The notes: generated from the letters alone by a model not told the origin. Positions 52,477 through 63,255 are shown, counted from the stretch's first letter. The stretch is 64,000 nt of DNA from Halobacteriales archaeon (GCA_007118145.1 SKSD01000030.1:62001-126000), one strand, 5' to 3'. Numbers and translations are program-made.

Positions 52477-53912
52477 AGATACATGAGCAGGCACGGTGGT
52501 ACCGACGTGATGATGATCTCACCGAACCGTTGCTCGTCGAGAAGGACTCGACAACCGTCGATGTCTCGGTCGATGGCCTTGATGATTCACTGACACGAGA
52601 CGAACTCACATTACCGAACATCGCCGAACCAGAGGTGGCTGCCCATTACACCCGACTATCCCAGATGACGTTCGGGATCGAATCCGGACCATATCCCCTC
52701 GGTAGCTGTACGATGAAGTACAATCCCAAGTTCACCGAGCGACTGGCAGCCGATCCTGGTGCCCATGTACATCCTGATCTCCCCGATGAAGCGTGTCAGG
52801 GCATACTCGAGATCATGTACCACCTCCAACGATACCTGGCTCGCATCTGTGGGATGGACAGGGTGTCACTCCAACCGCCGGCTGGGGCGGCTGGAGAGTT
52901 CGCCGGTATTCTCATCTGCCGTGCCTTCCATGCGGACAACGGCGAGGATGGACAACGGACCGAGGTGATCGTCCCTGCGAGCGCACATGGGACGAACTTC
53001 GCATCGGCCGCCATGGGTGGCTATGAGGTGGTGACCGTCCCATCGAACGAAGAGGGTCGTGTCGATCTGGAGGCTCTCGAGGCGGCACTCGGGCCGGAGA
53101 CGGCCGCATTGATGCTGACCAACCCGAACACCCTCGGGGTGATCGAGCGAGATATCGAGGAGATAGCCTCACTCGTCCACGAGGCAGGTGGTCTGTTGTA
53201 TTACGATGGTGCCAATCTGAACGCACTGCTTGGGCGTGCCCGCCCGGGTGATATGGGCTTTGATATCACGCATTACAACGTCCACAAGACGTTCGCGACA
53301 CCACACGGTGGTGGCGGGCCTGGCGCTGGGCCGGTCGGGGTGACCGATAGACTGGCTGACTACCTCCCTGACCCGGTTGTCACCGTTGATGACGACGAGA
53401 CGTATCGACGTGTCACGCCGGAGCGTTCGATCGGCAAGGTCCATGGATTCGAGGGTAACTGGCTGGTCCTGTTGAAGGCGTTCGCGTACATCGCCCGCCT
53501 TGGCGATGATGGACTACTCGATGCGAGTGCGAAGGCCGTCCTCAACGCCAACTACCTCGCCGAGCGAGTCGGGTACCCCATCCCATACGGACCCGTCCAG
53601 CACGAGTTCGTCGCCAGTGCGAGCGGTCAGGATGCAGGTGAGGTGGCCCGTGCGATGCTCGATTACGGTGTCCACCCACCGACGACGAAGTGGCCAGAGC
53701 TAGTCGATGAGGCATTGATGACCGAACCGACCGAGGTCGAGACCAAGGAGTCGCTCGACCACCTCGCCGATGCATTCAACGCGGTCAGAGACCTCGACGA
53801 TGACGAACTCGCCGAGCGTCCAAAGCGAACCTCGGTCAGGAAGATCGACCAGGTGGCAGCCGCACGCTCGCCGGTGTTGAACTGGCAATCGATTGAGACG
53901 CCTAAGTCATAA
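52473..53912 (+). CDS. gcvPB: Glycine dehydrogenase subunit 2 (GcvPB)
   Basis: This is a 479-residue catalytic half of the P protein. It decarboxylates glycine via PLP; the Schiff-base lysine is Lys272 in [22 protein letters not shown]. Other marks are [16 protein letters not shown] (about 72-87), [20 protein letters not shown] and [19 protein letters not shown]. The ATG at 52473 overlaps the gcvPA stop, which sets the start although the frame is open 66 bases further upstream. NikR follows 33 bases after the stop and may be on the same transcript. Confidence 0.96.
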   Translation: MKIHEQARWYRRDDDLTEPLLVEKDSTTVDVSVDGLDDSLTRDELTLPNIAEPEVAAHYTRLSQMTFGIESGPYPLGSCTMKYNPKFTERLAADPGAHVHPDLPDEACQGILEIMYHLQRYLARICGMDRVSLQPPAGAAGEFAGILICRAFHADNGEDGQRTEVIVPASAHGTNFASAAMGGYEVVTVPSNEEGRVDLEALEAALGPETAALMLTNPNTLGVIERDIEEIASLVHEAGGLLYYDGANLNALLGRARPGDMGFDITHYNVHKTFATPHGGGGPGAGPVGVTDRLADYLPDPVVTVDDDETYRRVTPERSIGKVHGFEGNWLVLLKAFAYIARLGDDGLLDASAKAVLNANYLAERVGYPIPYGPVQHEFVASASGQDAGEVARAMLDYGVHPPTTKWPELVDEALMTEPTEVETKESLDHLADAFNAVRDLDDDELAERPKRTSVRKIDQVAAARSPVLNWQSIETPKS

Positions 53913-53945
53913 TTGTTAAACGGGGCGTGGTCAGATAACAACCCG

Positions 53946-54371
53946 ATGACGGTCGTCAGCATCTCCATGCCGGACGCCCTCGTCGAGCGTATCGACGACT
54001 TCGTGGATGATCACGGCTATACCGGCAGGAGTGAGGTAATCAGGGAGGCAGCACGTGGTCTGCTCGCAGAGTTCGAAGAACAGGATCTCGAGGGTCGTAA
54101 CCTCATGTCTGTCGTGACCGTCCTGTTCAACTATGAGAACCCAACTGTCGAGCACGAGATGACGCACCTCCGACACCGACACGAGGAGCTCGTCACCTCG
54201 AACGTCCACAGTCACGTCGGTGATGGATACTGCATGGAGCTGTTCATCCTCGAGGGGACACTCGATGATATCTCGGCGTTCGTCGGGAAGGTCCGCGCCA
54301 TCCAGGAGACGCTGTCGGTCGATTACTCTGTGATACCGATTGACGAGGTACCCTCTGCGGTTCACGGCTGA
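53946..54371 (+). CDS. nikR: NikR nickel-responsive regulator
   Basis: This is a 141-residue ribbon-helix-helix regulator. The N-terminal RHH is [37 protein letters not shown], followed by the ACT-like domain. The high-affinity nickel site is intact: His79 (RHE), His88 and His90 (NVHSHV) and Cys96 (GYCMEL). NikR represses nickel uptake when Ni(II) is bound. No nickel transporter gene is in the window. The ATG at 53946 precedes the RHH; an ORF start 33 bases earlier is not supported. It is downstream of gcvPB on the same strand. Confidence 0.92.
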   Translation: MTVVSISMPDALVERIDDFVDDHGYTGRSEVIREAARGLLAEFEEQDLEGRNLMSVVTVLFNYENPTVEHEMTHLRHRHEELVTSNVHSHVGDGYCMELFILEGTLDDISAFVGKVRAIQETLSVDYSVIPIDEVPSAVHG

Positions 54372-54441
54372 GGTCGACCCTTTTCAGATTGCCATACTTG
54401 GTGAGGTGACGGTTTATCACCTCTCCACCTGAACGAGACCC

Positions 54442-54888
54442 ATGCCCACGGTCGAGGACACGTTCATCGAGAACCGCAGTCGAATTCAACCAAATCACAC
54501 CAACAACTACGGGACAGCTCATGGTGGCAATGTGATGAAGTGGATGGATGAGGTGGGTGTGATGTCGGCGATGCGGTTTGCCGGTGAGACCTGCGTCACC
54601 GCAGGGGTGGCCAAGATGGACTTTCGCCGGCCGATCCCCGTTGGTTCGATCGCACTCATCGAGGCCTACGTGTACGAGGCTGGCAGGACGAGCGTGCGCG
54701 TCCGTGTCCGCGCGTCAAGGGAGGATCCGTTGACCGGTGAGGCCGCACCGACGACCGAGTCGTTGTTCGTCTTTGTGGCGATACATGACGGCGAACCAAC
54801 CCCGGTTCCCGACCTGACCATCGAGAGCGAGACCGATCGGCGATTGCACGCAGCCGCGATCGAGCAATCGGAGCGAGACGGGGTTTGA
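54442..54888 (+). CDS. Acyl-CoA thioesterase (hotdog fold)
   Basis: This is a 148-residue hotdog thioesterase of the YciA/acyl-CoA thioester hydrolase type. NNYGTAHGGNVMKWMDEVGVMSAMRFAG (about 22-48) carries the catalytic region with the Asp/His positions, and VAKMDFRRPIPVGSIALIEAYVYE follows. Such enzymes hydrolyse medium- to long-chain acyl-CoA. The acyl specificity cannot be told. It stands alone 70 bases after nikR and ends 125 bases before the cold shock gene. Confidence 0.88.
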   Translation: MPTVEDTFIENRSRIQPNHTNNYGTAHGGNVMKWMDEVGVMSAMRFAGETCVTAGVAKMDFRRPIPVGSIALIEAYVYEAGRTSVRVRVRASREDPLTGEAAPTTESLFVFVAIHDGEPTPVPDLTIESETDRRLHAAAIEQSERDGV

Positions 54889-55013
54889 GTGTCTCTCGTT
54901 GGTATTTCCGGATGGACATGTCCGAGTACGGTCTGATAACACGTGTCACGAGTGCGACCATACCGCCAGGTATATCTGTACAAGCGCCTTCTCAACGGGT
55001 GGAGTCTTAACGA

Positions 55014-55208
55014 ATGCCAACTGGTACGGTTGCCTTTTTCCACGATCGGAAAGGCTACGGATTTATCGAATCGGACGATTCCGACGACGATGTCTTCTTC
55101 CACATGGAGGACGTCGGCGGTGACGACCTTCAGGAAGGTCAGGAAGTGGAATTTGAGATTACAGCTGGGCAGAAGGGCCCACGAGCAACGAACCTGAAGC
55201 GCCTGTAA
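55014..55208 (+). CDS. Cold shock protein CspA-like
   Basis: This is a 64-residue single cold shock domain. The RNA-binding motifs are RNP1-like RKGYGFIESD (about 13-22) and RNP2 VFFHMED (about 27-33). It is the standard haloarchaeal CspA length and is thought to act as an RNA chaperone in the cytoplasm. A GTATATCTGTA element (54970-54980) and a preceding CTTAACG lie upstream as probable promoter parts. It is followed, after 117 bases, by the MATE exporter gene on the same strand. Confidence 0.95.
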   Translation: MPTGTVAFFHDRKGYGFIESDDSDDDVFFHMEDVGGDDLQEGQEVEFEITAGQKGPRATNLKRL

Positions 55209-55325
55209 ACCCGACATCGTCGGTCGGCCTTCTACGTTTCATTTCACCGACGAGCTTTTGCCACGTCGGTTGCCGTGTCGAGAAGGCCTTTGGGTCCGTG
55301 TTAGAAACACCTGAACGAATCGCCC

Positions 55326-56771
55326 GTGTCCTGGTCACGTCTACCGAACCCGATCCGAGCGAGCATCCTCTGGGTAGGCTATGCCCTGGCCAGCGTCGGT
55401 CTGATCGATCGACATCGGGCACAGCGGACGACCGATCTCGCATGGCCACGGATCGTCACGGGTATCGCCCGCATGTCGAAAACGGCAGCAGACGTGGCGA
55501 TGGTGGGGATCGCCATCGGGTCATCCGCTATTGCAGGTCTCGCCTTCGCCGGGCCATACTGGGGGATGGCGTTCGCACTCGGTGGAGGTATCGCCGGTGG
55601 AACCATCAGCCTCGTCTCACAGCGATATGGGGCAAAAGCGTGGCACGAACTCGATCTGGCCATCAAGAGTAGCGCGATTGTCGTTGTCATCATCACGGTA
55701 CCGGTGGCACTGTTCTTCTTCCTCTTCGCAGAACAGTTGATCTCCCTGCTCGGTGCGGAGGGTGACGCCTTGCGATACGGGAGCGACTACCTCCGCGTCA
55801 TCGCACTTGGTGTACCCTTCGCGGGGTTGAACCTCATCGGTAGCCGTGCCCTCGTCGGTGCAGATGATGCCTGGACGCCCATGATCATCCGCTCAGGCGG
55901 CGCTGTCGCGAACATCGGGCTCAATGCCATCTTCATCTTCGGTCTCGGCCTCGGCGTCGTCGGTGCGGCGTTAGGGACGGTCGTCTCCAACGTCCTCGTC
56001 ATGGCCGTCTTCACCCTCGGTTTCCTGTCCGGTGGCGTCCGAGGTGTCGGTAGCTTCCCGGTGACGGTACGAGCTGGTGGGCCATACCTCGAACGTGGCC
56101 TCGTCCGCGATCTCGTCGAGATTTCGACACCGCTCGTCCTCGGTGACAGTGCGCGCTTTGGTGCACAGTTCCCACTGATCTTTATCGTCGCCACCTTCGG
56201 CGATACCGTACTCGCTGCCTACGAGATAGCCAAGCGCGTCCGCGGTCTACTCAACACACCTGGCTGGGGATTCAGCCTCGCCTCAAGCAGCCTGGTCGGT
56301 CAACAACTCGGTGTCGGAGATGAGGATACAGCAGGTGAGTATGGCCGCGAGATCATCATCTTCGCGATGACCGTGTACGCCTTCGGTGCGATCTTCGCGT
56401 TCGTGTTCGCCGAGCAGATCAGTCGTATGTTCGTCGATGATCCCGCCACGTTGCCGATCGCCGAGCCGTTCGTACAGATCGCCGCCTTGAGCGTGGTATT
56501 CTGGGGGATCGATGGTGCCGCGACCGGCCCATTACGGGCAAGTGGCGACACGCGTTGGCCGTTTTACGCCGGCCTCCTCGGGCTGTACGCGTTCGCGATC
56601 CCACTGGCCTACCTCGGTTCGGCGACCGCACTGGGCATCTACGGGCTCTACCTAGCTCTCGTTGCTGAGACCGTCGTGCCAGCTGGGGTGGTCTACTACC
56701 GCTTCGCCACCGACAAGTGGAAGGAGGTGAGCAGGCGGTACCGACCGGAGGTGGCACTCGGGGATGACTAA
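55326..56771 (+). CDS. MATE family efflux protein
   Basis: This is a 481-residue, twelve-segment MATE transporter in two six-helix halves. The N-terminal half includes TAADVAMVGIAIGSSAIAGLAFAGPYWGM and GGGIAGGTISLVSQRYGA; the C-terminal half includes GWGFSLASSSLVGQQLGVGDEDTAGEYGRE. The N-terminal 35 residues are charged and contain a short membrane-proximal helix. MATE proteins export drugs or metabolites using Na+ or H+ gradients. It begins with a GTG. Substrate is unknown. It is convergent with the GNAT gene at 56795. Confidence 0.9.
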   Translation: MSWSRLPNPIRASILWVGYALASVGLIDRHRAQRTTDLAWPRIVTGIARMSKTAADVAMVGIAIGSSAIAGLAFAGPYWGMAFALGGGIAGGTISLVSQRYGAKAWHELDLAIKSSAIVVVIITVPVALFFFLFAEQLISLLGAEGDALRYGSDYLRVIALGVPFAGLNLIGSRALVGADDAWTPMIIRSGGAVANIGLNAIFIFGLGLGVVGAALGTVVSNVLVMAVFTLGFLSGGVRGVGSFPVTVRAGGPYLERGLVRDLVEISTPLVLGDSARFGAQFPLIFIVATFGDTVLAAYEIAKRVRGLLNTPGWGFSLASSSLVGQQLGVGDEDTAGEYGREIIIFAMTVYAFGAIFAFVFAEQISRMFVDDPATLPIAEPFVQIAALSVVFWGIDGAATGPLRASGDTRWPFYAGLLGLYAFAIPLAYLGSATALGIYGLYLALVAETVVPAGVVYYRFATDKWKEVSRRYRPEVALGDD

Positions 56772-56794
56772 CACCTCGTCGACCGCAGGTCAAT

Positions 56795-57391
56795 TCAGCG
56801 ACCTGTGTCGTACTTGTACGTGGTCTCCTCTGGGTCGATACCGAACTCATCCCTGAGCTCGCTCACCTCGTCCTCGGAAACGTCGTCCTCCTCCTCAGGG
56901 TCGTGTCGACCGGCGAGCTTGAACGCTTCTCGCAGGTGCGCAGGCATGGTGAAGTCGCCAACCTCGATGATGAGTCCGATGATGTCCTCGTCTTGCTTGC
57001 GGCGCTCTTCAAGGCGGTCGCGCAGCTGCGGCGGTAACTCACTGCGCTCGATCGGCTCGAAGCCAAACTGCGTGAGATAGGCGACCTCGCTGGTGAGCGA
57101 GTAGACGGTGGCAAAGCCCTGGTCACTCGCATGGTCGAGCAGGCGCTCGATCACATGGGCACCGACACCCTGTTCCCGCCATTCCGGAAGCACACCGATC
57201 GATGTCAGCTCGCAAACCTCGGGCTCACCGGGGTGGATTCGGATACGTCCGAATCCCGCCTTGTCACCGGTCGTCTCATCCACGGCGACGACGTAATCCC
57301 GTGAACGAAAGGCCGGATCGTCGAGATCCAACTGCTCGATCCGATCGAGGAGCCACACCTCCTCACGATTCTTGGCCTCTCGGACGTACAT
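56795..57391 (-). CDS. GNAT N-acetyltransferase with acidic tail
   Basis: This is a 198-residue protein. The acetyl-CoA-binding motif is LTSIGVLPEWREQGVGAHVIERLLDHASDQG (about 67-97), followed by SEVAYLTQFGFEPIERSELPPQLRDRL. The region after about residue 155 is a very acidic tail (HDPEEEDDVSEDEVSELRDE) ending YKYDTGR. The arrangement resembles ArgA-type or related small-molecule acetyltransferases. The ATG at 57391 begins the conserved part (MYVREAKNREEVWLL); 44 further codons upstream in the frame are unlikely. It is divergent from the acetyl-CoA synthetase gene. Confidence 0.85.
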   Translation of the reverse strand: MYVREAKNREEVWLLDRIEQLDLDDPAFRSRDYVVAVDETTGDKAGFGRIRIHPGEPEVCELTSIGVLPEWREQGVGAHVIERLLDHASDQGFATVYSLTSEVAYLTQFGFEPIERSELPPQLRDRLEERRKQDEDIIGLIIEVGDFTMPAHLREAFKLAGRHDPEEEDDVSEDEVSELRDEFGIDPEETTYKYDTGR

Positions 57392-57515
57392 TGACAGGTC
57401 GTACGACTGGGGTCGGTAAAGACGTTCGGTACGTCCGTCGTCCGGTACCACCACGGCGAGTAGGCTGCTTTTCAATGCAATGTTTACATCACCTCCCCGG
57501 TAAGTCCCGAGTAGT

Positions 57516-59483
57516 ATGGACACACTGACCGATATAGACGAGTTCGTCTACGAGCCTTCCGAATCGGTCGTACAGGAGACGAACGTCTACGCGTTCATGC
57601 AGGAATATGGCATCGAGTCGTACGATGCTTTGATCGAGCGGACGTGCTCAGATATCGAGTGGTTCTGGGACGAGTTGATCACCCACCTCGACATCGAGTT
57701 CTACGAGCCGTATGAGCGGGTGCGAGACGATACCGACGGACCGCAGTTCTCTGACTGGTATCCAGGTGGTGAGCTCAATATCGCCCATAACGTGGTCGAC
57801 CGTCACGCAGATACTGCCTCTTCGACACGCAACACCGTGGCCGTCATCTGGGAGGGCGAGCCCGGTGAGGTGCGCGAGGTCACCTTCCACGAGCTTCACC
57901 GACAGAGCAACCAGGTAGCCAACACGCTTGACGAACTCGGCGTGGGGACTGGTGACACCGTTGGACTGTACATGCCGATGGTACCCGAGGTGGTCTCCAT
58001 CCTCTACGGCTGTTTCAAGGTCGGTGCGATAGCTGTCCCGATATTCTCTGGTTTCGGTGTCGACGCGATAGCCACTCGCATCGAGGCATCCACATGTTCA
58101 GTCATGTTCACCGGCGATGGCTTCTACCGACGTGGTGACGAGATCTTGCTCAAGGAACAACTCGATGCGGCGATCGAGCAGGTCGGTCACGTCGAGGATG
58201 TGATCGTCTACGACCGCCTCGGTGCTGATATCCCGTGGGTCGATGAACGAGACTCGTACTGGGAGGATGTCATCACCGGACAACCAGCTACCTTCGAGAC
58301 ACGTTCGCTTCCGTCCGATGCAGAGTCGATGTTGTTGTACTCATCAGGTACGACCGGTAAGCCGAAGGGGATTGTCCACACACATGCTGGTGTCCTCGCC
58401 AAGGTAGCCAAGGAGATCTATTTCGGCTTCGATCACAAGCCATCCGATCGGTTCTTCTGGGTGTCTGATATCGGTTGGATGATGGGGCCTTGGATGCTCA
58501 TCGGGAATCACACCTTCGGTGGGACGGTCTTCCTGTACGAGGGCGCACCGGACTATCCACATCCCGGACGGTACTGGGAGATGGTCGAACGACACGGGCT
58601 CACCGTCTTCGGCATCAGCCCGACGGCTATCAGGGCGCTTCGAAAGGCAGGAGACGAGTGGGTCGACCGGTTCGACCTCTCCTCGCTTCGATTGCTGGGG
58701 TCGACCGGTGAACCCTGGGATCCTGAATCGTGGCTGTGGTTCTTCGAGGAGGTCGGTGGGGGTGATGCGCCGATCATCAACATCAGTGGTGGGACGGAGA
58801 TCTGTGGCTGCTTCCTCATGCCGTTGCCGATCCAACCACTCAAGCCTTGCACCCTTGGCGGGCCAGGGCTCGGCATGGATATCGATATCGTCGACCTCCA
58901 CGGTAACTCTATCAAGGACGAGCACCGGCGCGGGTACCTCGTCGCACGTGACTCATGCCCGTCGATGACGAAGGGGCTCTGGGAGGGCGATGAGCGATAT
59001 CTTGAGGAGTACTGGAGTACCTGGCCCGACCTCTGGGATCACGGTGACTGGGCACAGATGGACGAGGACGGCCTGTGGTTCCTCCATGGACGTGCTGATG
59101 ACGTGCTCAACGTCGCTGGCCGTCGAGTCGGCCCAGCCGAGGTCGAGGGTACCCTGATCGACCATCCCGCCGTGACAGCAGCTGCAGCTGTCGGCGTACC
59201 CGATGACACCACCGGCGAGGCGGTGGTGACGTACGTGATCACCGAGCCCGATGTGGAGGAATCCGACGAACTTCGCGACGAGCTCCTCGATCACGTGGCC
59301 AGTGAGCTTGGGAAACCGTTCAGGCCGAGGGAGCTCTTGTTTGTCGACCAGTTCCCGATGACACAAAGTGGGAAGATCATCCGACGTGCCATTGCGGCCA
59401 CCTATCGGGGGGATCCGGCCGGAGACCTCAGCAGTATCGAGAATCCTGAGGCGATCGAACACATCGACTCCGACGCACGCTGA
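57516..59483 (+). CDS. AMP-forming acyl-CoA (acetyl-CoA-type) synthetase
   Basis: This is a 655-residue ANL-superfamily ligase. The adenylation motif LLYSSGTTGKPKGIVHTHAG lies near residue 270, ISGGTEICGCF near 425, LWFLHGRADDVLNVAGRRVGP near 525, and the catalytic-lysine motif SGKIIRRAIAA near 625. An N-terminal acetyl-CoA-synthetase extension gives it the length of Acs proteins. It activates acetate or a short-chain acid to the CoA thioester through an acyl-AMP. A TTTACA element at 57482-57487 is about 30 bases upstream, consistent with a near-leaderless transcript. Confidence 0.9.
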   Translation: MDTLTDIDEFVYEPSESVVQETNVYAFMQEYGIESYDALIERTCSDIEWFWDELITHLDIEFYEPYERVRDDTDGPQFSDWYPGGELNIAHNVVDRHADTASSTRNTVAVIWEGEPGEVREVTFHELHRQSNQVANTLDELGVGTGDTVGLYMPMVPEVVSILYGCFKVGAIAVPIFSGFGVDAIATRIEASTCSVMFTGDGFYRRGDEILLKEQLDAAIEQVGHVEDVIVYDRLGADIPWVDERDSYWEDVITGQPATFETRSLPSDAESMLLYSSGTTGKPKGIVHTHAGVLAKVAKEIYFGFDHKPSDRFFWVSDIGWMMGPWMLIGNHTFGGTVFLYEGAPDYPHPGRYWEMVERHGLTVFGISPTAIRALRKAGDEWVDRFDLSSLRLLGSTGEPWDPESWLWFFEEVGGGDAPIINISGGTEICGCFLMPLPIQPLKPCTLGGPGLGMDIDIVDLHGNSIKDEHRRGYLVARDSCPSMTKGLWEGDERYLEEYWSTWPDLWDHGDWAQMDEDGLWFLHGRADDVLNVAGRRVGPAEVEGTLIDHPAVTAAAAVGVPDDTTGEAVVTYVITEPDVEESDELRDELLDHVASELGKPFRPRELLFVDQFPMTQSGKIIRRAIAATYRGDPAGDLSSIENPEAIEHIDSDAR

Positions 59484-59508
59484 TCCCCGTTCCGATAGCT
59501 TTCTGAGA

Positions 59509-60660
59509 TTACAGCGAACCGCGGATCCGGTCGAATAGCGAGGTATCCATCTCGAGGTCCACATCCATTGCCTCGGCGAGTGACTCGATCGCCTCTCGCT
59601 GCTCATCAGTCAGCCGATCTGGCACGGCCACATGCGCTTCGACGATCAGGTCACCGTAGCCACGTCGGTTGAGTCGTGGCATACCCTTATCGTCGAGTCG
59701 GAAGCGTTCGCCATTTTGTGTCCCCGCAGGTATCCGCATCTCGACACTCCCGTCGATGGTCGGTACGGTGACGCGATCGCCGAGGGCTGCTTGTGGGAAT
59801 GACAGCTCGAGAGCGTAATAGAGGTTGTCACCCTCGCGGTCGAACTCTGGATGGCTGCGAACGGTCACCTCGATCAATAAGTCACCTGGTGGCCCACCGT
59901 GAGATCCTGGGCCACCCTCACCCTCCATGCGGAGTCGTTGACCATCACGGATACCAGGTGGTACCTCGACCTCGAGTGTCGCCTCGCGTTCGACGATACC
60001 CTCGCCTTGACAGGCTGAACACTGACCCTCATAAAGCTGACCCTCACCCTCACAGCGTGGGCACGTCTCAGTGTGTTGCACCCGACCGAAGGGTGACCGT
60101 TGCACCCTGGTCCGTTGCCCCCGACCATCACATTCGGGACACCTGACCGGGTCCGCACCAGGTGGTCGACCGGTACCATCACAGGTATCACAGCCCTCCG
60201 GTCGTCGGATGGTGATTCGCTTTCGCGACCCATGATAGGCCTCCTCGAGGTCGATCGTCATCGAGGTCCGAAGATCGGCTCCTTGTTGGCGACGCCGACC
60301 CTGGCCACGACCGCGTCGCGTGCCGAAGAACTGCTCGAAGATATCTCCGAACGGGTCACCGCCGCCGAACGCATCGCCCCCGCCGAAGAAGTCACCCGCT
60401 GCCTGCCCCCCTGCATCGGTGCCACCGGTCTTTTCGAACTGGAGGAACCGCTCGTGACCGAGGCGGTCGTACAGGTCACGTTTTTCCTCATCGGCGAGGA
60501 CCTCCTTGGCCTTCTTCGCCCGCTTGAACTTCTCATCGGCATCGGGCTCATCGCTGACATCGGGGTGGTACTTCGCCGCGAGTTTGCGAAACGCGCGGTT
60601 GATCTCCTCCTCGCTGGCATCGCGACCGACCCCGAGCACGTCGTAGAAGTCCTCTGCCAT
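59509..60660 (-). CDS. dnaJ: Chaperone DnaJ
   Basis: This is a 383-residue type I Hsp40. The J-domain has HPD (YHPDVSDEP, about 32), a G/F-rich linker follows ([18 protein letters not shown]), and the zinc domain has four CxxCxGxG repeats: [24 protein letters not shown] and CSACQGEG. It delivers clients to DnaK. It is downstream of dnaK on the same strand but has its own TATA-like element about 30 bases before its ATG, so it can be transcribed independently. In archaea this system was probably acquired from bacteria. Confidence 0.97.
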   Translation of the reverse strand: MAEDFYDVLGVGRDASEEEINRAFRKLAAKYHPDVSDEPDADEKFKRAKKAKEVLADEEKRDLYDRLGHERFLQFEKTGGTDAGGQAAGDFFGGGDAFGGGDPFGDIFEQFFGTRRGRGQGRRRQQGADLRTSMTIDLEEAYHGSRKRITIRRPEGCDTCDGTGRPPGADPVRCPECDGRGQRTRVQRSPFGRVQHTETCPRCEGEGQLYEGQCSACQGEGIVEREATLEVEVPPGIRDGQRLRMEGEGGPGSHGGPPGDLLIEVTVRSHPEFDREGDNLYYALELSFPQAALGDRVTVPTIDGSVEMRIPAGTQNGERFRLDDKGMPRLNRRGYGDLIVEAHVAVPDRLTDEQREAIESLAEAMDVDLEMDTSLFDRIRGSL

Positions 60661-60685
60661 CGTTATCCCTGTAACCAGTCAGACT

Positions 60686-60693
60686 ACTTTAAC
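60686..60693 (-). promoter_or_regulatory. TATA-like box of dnaJ
   Basis: The plus strand reads ACTTTAAC (GTTAAAGT on the coding strand), centred 30 bases before the dnaJ ATG. This is the distance for a leaderless mRNA. Confidence 0.55.
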
Positions 60694-60708
60694 AATGTGG
60701 GGACGGTT

Positions 60709-62562
60709 TCAGTCCTCGTCGTCATCTTCGACATCCTCGAACTCTGCATCGAGGACATCCTCATCGAAGTCCGCCTCCGTCGCACCACCTGCCCCTGCGG
60801 CTGCTTGCTGTTGCATCTGCTCTTGATAGAGCTGCTTACCGATCTCCTGCAGCGAGGTAGACAGCGCCTCGATACCGTCGCGGAGCTCCTCGGTGGCGAC
60901 CTCATCGTCCTCGAGGAGTTCCTCAAGCGAAGCCATCTCCGCCTCGATCTCATCAGCGAGGTCGGCATCGATGCTCTCCTCGTTCTCCTCAAGTAGCGTC
61001 TCAGCACGCCTGAGTGCACCTTCTGCCTCATTACGTGCCTCGATACGCTCACGACGCTGCTCGTCCTCCTCAGCATGCTCTTCAGCCTCGGCCTTCATCT
61101 GCTCGATCTCCTCATCCGACAGCCCGACACCACCCTCGATGGTGATCTCCTCGGACTCGCCGGTCCCCTTGTCCTCTGCTGAGACATTGACGATACCGTT
61201 TTCATCGATGGCGAACATCACCTCGATCTGTGGCATGCCAGCGGGTGCCGGTGGGATGCCTGCCAGGAAGAACTCGCCGAGTTGTTCGTTCTTCTCGGCG
61301 ATCTCTCGTTCACCCTGGAAGACACGAATCTGGACGGATGTCTGGTTGTCTGCGGCCGTGGTGAACAACTTCGACTCCTCGGTGGGGATGGTGGTGTTAC
61401 GTTCGATCAGGCGTTCGAACAGGCCACCCTTCACCTCGATACCGAGTGAGAGCGGTGTCACATCGAGCAGGACGATATCGTCGACATCTCCAGCGAGGAC
61501 GCCACCCTGGATCGCCGCCCCGAGTGCGACGACCTCATCCGGGTTGACGTTCTTCTTCGGCTCCTGCCCGGTGAGCGCTTCGACCTTCTCCTGGATCATC
61601 GGCATCCTCGTCGAACCACCCACGAGGATGACCTCATCGATATCGTCCGTCTCGTACCCAGCATCCTCGAGTGCCTGTCTGGTCGGTGAAGACAACCGGT
61701 CGAGCAGGTCGCTCGCCAGAGATTCGAACGTTGCCCTGGTGAGTCGCTCCTCGAGGTGGAGCGGACCAGTGTCGGTCGCCGAGATGTACGGCAGATGGAT
61801 CTCCGTCTCCTTCCGACTCGACAGCTCGATCTTCGCGCCCTCAGCCGCGTCCTTCAGCCGCTGAAGTGCCTGTCTATCCTCACGGAGGTCGACACCGTGA
61901 TCCTCCTTGAACGATTCGGCCAGCCAGTCGATGATGACCTCGTCCCAATCATCACCACCGAGTTCGTTGTCACCGTTGGTCGCGACCACCTCGTAGACTC
62001 CACCACCGAGGTCGAGGATCGAGACATCGAACGTCCCACCGCCGAGGTCGAAGACCAGCACCGTCTGCTCGCTATCATCGTCGAGCCCGTATGCCATCGA
62101 TGCGGCGGTCGGTTCGTTGACGATCCGCTCGACCTCGAAGCCAGCGATCTCTCCAGCATCCTTGGTCGACTGACGCTGCTTATCGTTGAAGTACGCCGGT
62201 ACGGTGATCACCGCCCGTTCGATCTCTTCTCCGAGGTAATCTTCCGCATCACGTTTGATCTTCTGTAAGATCATCGCCGAGATCTCCTCGGGGGTGTAGG
62301 ATTTTTCGTCGAGATCGACGGTATAGTTTTGCTCGCCCATGTGGCGCTTGATCGAACCGATCGTTCGAGTCGGGTTCTGTATCGCCTGGTTTTTCGCCGG
62401 TTTTCCGACCAATCGCTCACCGTCATCGGTGAAGGCGACCACAGACGGTGTCGTCCGGTCACCTTCAGCATTGACGATGATCTCGGGTTCACTACCCTCC
62501 ATCACGGCGAACGCACTGTTCGTCGTCCCCAGATCAATCCCGAGAATCTTGTTGCTCGTCAT
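60709..62562 (-). CDS. dnaK: Chaperone DnaK (Hsp70)
   Basis: This is a 617-residue Hsp70. The ATPase domain starts [17 protein letters not shown], with [39 protein letters not shown] and [16 protein letters not shown] (adenosine). The linker and substrate domain include [21 protein letters not shown] and [17 protein letters not shown] long acidic C-terminus ([11 protein letters not shown]) is present. It refolds proteins with DnaJ and GrpE. The gene order in transcription direction is grpE, dnaK, dnaJ. A TATA-like box is located 28 bases upstream. Confidence 0.98.
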   Translation of the reverse strand: MTSNKILGIDLGTTNSAFAVMEGSEPEIIVNAEGDRTTPSVVAFTDDGERLVGKPAKNQAIQNPTRTIGSIKRHMGEQNYTVDLDEKSYTPEEISAMILQKIKRDAEDYLGEEIERAVITVPAYFNDKQRQSTKDAGEIAGFEVERIVNEPTAASMAYGLDDDSEQTVLVFDLGGGTFDVSILDLGGGVYEVVATNGDNELGGDDWDEVIIDWLAESFKEDHGVDLREDRQALQRLKDAAEGAKIELSSRKETEIHLPYISATDTGPLHLEERLTRATFESLASDLLDRLSSPTRQALEDAGYETDDIDEVILVGGSTRMPMIQEKVEALTGQEPKKNVNPDEVVALGAAIQGGVLAGDVDDIVLLDVTPLSLGIEVKGGLFERLIERNTTIPTEESKLFTTAADNQTSVQIRVFQGEREIAEKNEQLGEFFLAGIPPAPAGMPQIEVMFAIDENGIVNVSAEDKGTGESEEITIEGGVGLSDEEIEQMKAEAEEHAEEDEQRRERIEARNEAEGALRRAETLLEENEESIDADLADEIEAEMASLEELLEDDEVATEELRDGIEALSTSLQEIGKQLYQEQMQQQAAAGAGGATEADFDEDVLDAEFEDVEDDDED

Positions 62563-62586
62563 CGAAAGGAGAGTAACAACTTCATT

Positions 62587-62594
62587 CTTTTAAA
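62587..62594 (-). promoter_or_regulatory. TATA box of dnaK
   Basis: The coding strand reads TTTAAAAG, centred 28 bases before the dnaK ATG. It is a strong archaeal TATA box for a leaderless transcript. Confidence 0.6.
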
Positions 62595-62634
62595 CCCTGC
62601 TGGACGACGTTTGTCACACCTGGTCGATCGGTGG

Positions 62635-63255
62635 TCACTCCTCGGTGTGAGTGTCGTCCTCGGCACTGATGGTCACCTTTGCAGCATTGAGGACACGACC
62701 AGCCTGTTCATACCCGGGTTCAAACACGTCGACGATCTCCCCCGCCGGTTGATCACTCTCGACGCGCATCATCACCTCGTGGCGATGTGGATCGACCTGC
62801 TCACCAGGATCTGGGTCGATCTCCTCGACATTCTCAGCATCGAGGATACGATCGAGGTCGTGCAAGATCATGCGTACACCTTCCCTGAGGTCATCGACGG
62901 ACTGACCCTCGGTCTCGAGCGCCCGGCTCATGTCCGTCCTGATATCGACCAATCGCTTGACGAGACGCTCGGTGGCACGCGCCTTGATATCCTCGCGCTG
63001 TGCCTCCATCCTGCGCTTGTAGTTCTCGAAGTCGGCACGAGACCGCGTTAACCGACTGGAGAGCTCGTCTATCGTCGCTTGTGCCTCATCGAGTTCCTCC
63101 TCAAGCGTAGAAGATCGCTCGATGAGGGTCGCTGCCACCTCAGCCAACGCCTCGTCGTGGGCTGCCACTTGTTCGACGAACCCCTCGGGAACCTCCGGTG
63201 ATTCTCCATCGACGGCGTCGCCCGAGGGATCGTCAGGTGAGACCTCCTCGCTCAT
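62635..63255 (-). CDS. grpE: Nucleotide exchange factor GrpE
   Basis: This is a 206-residue GrpE. The N-terminal half is a long acidic coiled coil (AEVAATLIERSSTLEEELDEAQATIDELSSRL), followed by SRADFENYKRRMEAQREDIKARATE and the beta domain with HRHEVMMRVESDQPAGEIVDVFEPGYEQAGRVLNAAKVTIS. It releases ADP from DnaK. The ATG at 63255 is used; the previous codon is a TTG. A TATA-like element lies 26-35 bases upstream. It is 72 bases from the dnaK start. Confidence 0.96.
   Translation of the reverse strand: MSEEVSPDDPSGDAVDGESPEVPEGFVEQVAAHDEALAEVAATLIERSSTLEEELDEAQATIDELSSRLTRSRADFENYKRRMEAQREDIKARATERLVKRLVDIRTDMSRALETEGQSVDDLREGVRMILHDLDRILDAENVEEIDPDPGEQVDPHRHEVMMRVESDQPAGEIVDVFEPGYEQAGRVLNAAKVTISAEDDTHTEE

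Noticed and set aside
60100-61864. Long plus-strand open frames opposite dnaJ and dnaK (298 and 323 codons)
   Set aside because: They are antisense shadows produced by the biased codon use of the chaperone genes; they have no motifs.
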